Of a DNA stretch of 52,114 bases, positions 49,049 to 52,114 are shown piece by piece. Origin of the DNA: DUSC01 sp964371125 (GTDB lineage Bacteria > Pseudomonadota > Alphaproteobacteria > Rhizobiales > Rhizobiaceae); assembly GCA_964371125.1 (NCBI GenBank), contig CAYJMY010000006.1, positions 1 through 52,114 of the forward strand. The letters run 5' to 3'. The position numbers were made by a program, and so were the translations under genes. The notes beneath the pieces were generated by a model that worked only from the letters and a program-made list of their open reading frames with translations, was not told the DNA's origin and searched no databases. Within the stretch, counting starts at the first letter, position 1. Every line of letters begins with the position of its first letter.

Positions 49049-52006
49049 ATGACAGTGCAGCTTCCCCCGACTATTCCGGAGGTTCTGCCGGACGCGCTGA
49101 GCTTCCTGAATGCCCTGAAACAGGCGGGTTTTTCGGGGGAGGTATCGGCTGGTTTGGCCGATCGAATTGCGTGTTCGACTGACAATTCAATCTATCAGGT
49201 TTTTCCGCAAGCGGTCGTGTATCCGCGCCAGGGCGGCGATCTGTCGCTTCTGATGCGCGTGGTGCAGAACCCGGAGTTCCGTCAACTGAAGCTTTACCCG
49301 CGCGGCGGCGGCACGTCGACCAACGGGCAGACGCTTGGGTCCGGGATAGTCGTCGACACTTCACGCTTTATGCGCAGTGTGCTGGGCTTCGAAGCTGAAA
49401 CCGGTCTGGTGCGGGTTGAACCCGGGCTGGTGCGCGACAGACTGAACGAATTTCTCAGGCCGTACGGGCGGTTCTTCGCGCCTCATGTTTCGACCACAAG
49501 CCGGGCGACCATCGGAGGCATGGTCTCGAACGACAGTTCGGGGAAGGGTTCGGTTGTCTACGGCAAGACATCTGATCACATCCAGTCCATCGAATTCGTC
49601 CTGCCGGACGGCGAGGTTATCGAACTCGGGCGGGTGGCAGCGGACGAACTTTCCCGGCAGACCGGCCGAAAGGGCGATCTGGCCCGCAAGATCGGCACCA
49701 TCCTCGCGCCGCACGCGGCTGAAATCCGCGCGCGTTTCCCCGAAATGAAACGTGGCTTCACCGGCTACAACATGAAGGAAACGCGCCCCCCGGAGGGCGG
49801 GCTGAACCTTGCGAAGTTGATTGCGGGGTCCGAGGGCACCCTAGGACTGATCAAGTCGGTGACGCTGCGCAGCCTGCCCATTCCAGCACATAACCTTTTG
49901 ATCGTGCTAATTTATCCGAGCAACGAGGCCGGGTTGCGCGCCGTGCCGGGCCTGCTGGAGGATCGCCCCCACGCCATCGAATTTATCGACGACAAGATCG
50001 TTGCGGCCGCCCTGCGTTCCCCCTTTGCCGATGATGTGCGGTCGGTGCTCGGGATCGACAGCGACTGCGCCATGCAAGCCACCCATTTCTTCGAGATGTC
50101 GGATGACGACGCTGCTCGTTTGGAAGGCCGCCTGGAGAACTTCCTTGAAAAACTCAAGGGCTTGCCGGACGAGACCCTGCGCCCGGTCGGCATCCGGGTA
50201 GTGCGCAGCTCCGCCGAGATCGCCAGGGTCTGGGAGATGCGCGCGGCCTGTCAGGGACTGTTGGCAGGTTTCGACAGGAACAAGCGCGCAGTGGCCTTCA
50301 TCGAGGATTGCGCCGTTCCCCCCGAGAACCTCGCGAATTTTGTCGCCGACCTCGAAAGACTTCTCGCCGGGAAGAAAATACCCTTGGGCATGTATGGCCA
50401 TGCCGATGTCGGCTGCGTGCACATTCGGCCGCTGATGAACCTGAACGCTGAGGACGAACGCCGGCAGATACGCCTGATCTCGGATGCCGTTCTGGAACTC
50501 ACGCAGAAATATGGCGGTCTGCTGTGGGCCGAACATGGCAAAGGACTACGCGGGGAGTATTCCGAACGGGTGATCGGGGCGCAGCTTTATCGGGTGATGC
50601 AGGAGATCAAGGGCGCTTTCGATCCCGAGAACCGAATGAACCCCGGCAAGATCGCGCGCCCGGCTGGGGATGACACGCCACTGCTGGCGCTGGACGGCGT
50701 GCCGATGCGCGGGGCATTCGACCAACAGGTTTCGCGCGAACTGGTCACGACCTTCGCCAACATGCTACGCTGCGACGGCAACGGCTCCTGCTTCAACCTG
50801 GATGGCGGCACGCCGCTTTGCCCGTCCTACAAGGCCACGGGCGATCGGCGCTTTTCGCCGAAGACACGAACCGGCCTGTTGCGCGAATGGGCGCGTGCAA
50901 GGTCGCGTGGCGACGAGGCGGCGACGGCGGCGGTCGCGGACGAGTTGAACATGGTTCTCGACACCTGCCTTGCCTGCAAGGCCTGCGCCGGGGCAGCATG
51001 CCCGGCCCGGGTAGACATCCCGCAGATGAAATCCCAGTTTCTCGACTGGTATCACCGCCGCCATCGCCGGTCCCTGGCCGACTACCTGGTCGCCAATCTG
51101 GAGAGATTGGCGCCGGCCATGGACAGACTGGGTGGGGGCATGCTCAACCTGTTGATGGCGACACGGTTAGCCGGGCGAGTGATGAAGCAGGGTTTTGGTT
51201 TGGTGGACCTGCCGGAACTGCGGAATCGGCGCAACTTCCTCTTGGGACTGCGGGAGCTGGGCTGCAAGACCCTACCGGTTGAGAAGCTGCTGCGAATGCC
51301 AGTGGCGGACCGTGACCGGACGGTCGTTATCGTTCAGGACTGTTTCACAAGCTTCTATGATGCCGATGTCGTGCTGGCCCAGGTCGCGCTGGTTGGCAAA
51401 CTGGGCTATCGCCCTGTCCTGCTGTCCTATCGTGAAGGCGGCAAGCCGCTGCACGTCAAGGGATTCCTTGACAGGTTCCGGCGCGTCGCCGAGCGCAACG
51501 CCCGCGACCTTGCGGCCCTGCACCGGGCCGGTTTGACACTGGTCGGCGTCGACAGTGCCACGACGCTGATGTATCGGCACGAATATCCTGAAAGCCTGCC
51601 GGACTGCCCCGCGTTCAGGGTGTTGTTGCTGGGTGAATGGTTGGCGACGGTCGATCTTCCGCGCCTTGACTCCACTCAGAGCTATACGCTTGTCCAGCAC
51701 TGTACCGAACGGTCGTTGCAGCCCGAAACCTCGGCGCAATGGGGGGGGATCTTCCGGCGCGCGGGCCTGGATGTGCGCACCGTTAAGGCCGGCTGCTGCG
51801 GCATGTCGGGGCTGTTTGGCCACGAGGCCACGCATCAGGGCATCTCGAAGACACTTTATGACCAGAACTGGCGTCCCTTGGTCGAGGCGTATTCCGACGC
51901 GCGGCTTGTTGCCACCGGCTATTCCTGCCGGTCACAGATCAGGCGCCTGTCCAATGTCCGGGCGCTGCACCCGGCGCAGGTCTTGCTGAACCATCTGCCG
52001 GGCTGA
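49049..52006 (+). CDS. FAD and Fe-S D-2-hydroxyacid dehydrogenase (YdiJ type)
   Basis: A 985-residue fusion like Escherichia coli YdiJ. Residues about 30-270 bind FAD (PCMH fold): YPRGGGTSTNGQTLGSGIVVDTSRFM and TTSRATIGGMVSNDSSGKGS in part. The FAD-oxidase C-terminal domain follows to about 545, ending GAFDPENRMNPGKI. Next are two 4Fe-4S cysteine clusters (CDGNGSCF and CLACKACAGAACP, residues about 570-650) and a CCG heterodisulfide-reductase-like domain (VQHCTERS, KAGCCGMSGLFGHE). YdiJ oxidises D-2-hydroxyglutarate; substrate here could be D-lactate or a related acid. It has one base between itself and the LVIVD gene. Full length. Confidence 0.85.
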   Translation: MTVQLPPTIPEVLPDALSFLNALKQAGFSGEVSAGLADRIACSTDNSIYQVFPQAVVYPRQGGDLSLLMRVVQNPEFRQLKLYPRGGGTSTNGQTLGSGIVVDTSRFMRSVLGFEAETGLVRVEPGLVRDRLNEFLRPYGRFFAPHVSTTSRATIGGMVSNDSSGKGSVVYGKTSDHIQSIEFVLPDGEVIELGRVAADELSRQTGRKGDLARKIGTILAPHAAEIRARFPEMKRGFTGYNMKETRPPEGGLNLAKLIAGSEGTLGLIKSVTLRSLPIPAHNLLIVLIYPSNEAGLRAVPGLLEDRPHAIEFIDDKIVAAALRSPFADDVRSVLGIDSDCAMQATHFFEMSDDDAARLEGRLENFLEKLKGLPDETLRPVGIRVVRSSAEIARVWEMRAACQGLLAGFDRNKRAVAFIEDCAVPPENLANFVADLERLLAGKKIPLGMYGHADVGCVHIRPLMNLNAEDERRQIRLISDAVLELTQKYGGLLWAEHGKGLRGEYSERVIGAQLYRVMQEIKGAFDPENRMNPGKIARPAGDDTPLLALDGVPMRGAFDQQVSRELVTTFANMLRCDGNGSCFNLDGGTPLCPSYKATGDRRFSPKTRTGLLREWARARSRGDEAATAAVADELNMVLDTCLACKACAGAACPARVDIPQMKSQFLDWYHRRHRRSLADYLVANLERLAPAMDRLGGGMLNLLMATRLAGRVMKQGFGLVDLPELRNRRNFLLGLRELGCKTLPVEKLLRMPVADRDRTVVIVQDCFTSFYDADVVLAQVALVGKLGYRPVLLSYREGGKPLHVKGFLDRFRRVAERNARDLAALHRAGLTLVGVDSATTLMYRHEYPESLPDCPAFRVLLLGEWLATVDLPRLDSTQSYTLVQHCTERSLQPETSAQWGGIFRRAGLDVRTVKAGCCGMSGLFGHEATHQGISKTLYDQNWRPLVEAYSDARLVATGYSCRSQIRRLSNVRALHPAQVLLNHLPG

Positions 52007-52028
52007 AGGCGGCGCGGCGGCAGCAAGG

Positions 52029-52062
52029 GACCGGGGGCTCGCGATGTGGGGGACCCCCGGTC
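52029..52062. terminator. Hairpin after the dehydrogenase gene
   Basis: GACCGGGGG (52029-52037) and CCCCCGGTC (52054-52062), perfect 9-bp arms around a 16-base loop, 22 bases after the stop. It lies between two converging genes and could end transcription on both strands. No T-run. Confidence 0.6.
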
Positions 52063-52084
52063 GCTCCCGTACGGACTGGCGGCC

Positions 52085-52114
52085 TTACAGGCCGACGCGC
52101 TCCTTGTTGTAGGG
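52085..52114 (-). CDS. 3' end of a minus-strand gene, partial
   Basis: The last nine codons of a frame entering from the right edge read PYNKERVGL, then TAA at 52085-52087. Too short to name. It converges with the dehydrogenase gene across the hairpin at 52029. Confidence 0.4.
   Translation of the reverse strand, partial: PYNKERVGL

Overview
The window is GC-rich alphaproteobacterial DNA. The gene families point to Rhizobiales/Hyphomicrobiales or Rhodobacterales: an RPA-type replication initiator, DUF2840, DUF736, DUF2285 and DUF2274 proteins, a VirD2-like DUF3363 relaxase and a complete trbBCDEJKLFGI mating-pair operon. About 1-38 kb reads as the backbone and cargo of one integrative-conjugative element or conjugative plasmid. 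No integrase, attachment site or tRNA gene is visible, so integrated and autonomous forms cannot be told apart.

Layout. 1-5 kb: end of a DUF2493 gene, an IS630 and an IS5/IS427-type element abutting at one TA, an HEPN-like protein, small element proteins and a DUF736 gene with a strong terminator. 5.1-10.5 kb: a sulfur-linked cargo block (cysteine desulfurase, DsrE, SHOCT protein, TVP38-rhodanese fusion, fatty-acid-hydroxylase/sterol-desaturase protein), divergent from an ArsR-rhodanese regulator and a nucleoside phosphorylase. 10.6-11.7 kb: an IS110 element whose transposase is broken by a perfect 13-bp tandem duplication. 11.8-18.5 kb: regulators, replication initiator with a candidate origin inside its 3' end, ParA and a ribbon-helix-helix partner, TraF peptidase, lytic transglycosylase. 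18.5-20.5 kb: candidate oriT and relaxase. 20.5-24.7 kb: an anti-phage island between relaxase and traG, namely a type II-short CBASS operon (CD-NTase, stand-alone E2, patatin effector) divergent from a CapH/CapP-like repressor-peptidase pair across a palindromic operator. 24.9-37 kb: traG, a CopG-type gene and the trb operon, ending in DUF2274 and a LysR gene.

38-52 kb is metabolic and patchy. A minus-strand operon (MRJP/yellow-like secreted protein, TRAP transporter DctP-Q-M, NIPSNAP protein, aldehyde dehydrogenase) faces a LysR gene. A DJ-1/PfpI protein, a decayed coxG copy and a mosaic of IS5 and IS3 remnants follow. The window closes with an LVIVD-repeat protein, a large FAD/Fe-S D-2-hydroxyacid dehydrogenase (YdiJ type), a terminator and the last codons of a minus-strand gene.

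The best candidate for a notable system is the CBASS island. It has an E2 with one cysteine, no E1 or JAB protease, and a CD-NTase tail that does not end in glycine or alanine. The sulfur block is the best candidate for an incompletely described pathway. At least five genes or remnants carry frameshifts or truncations. All functions are read from sequence and remembered family knowledge; no search was run.
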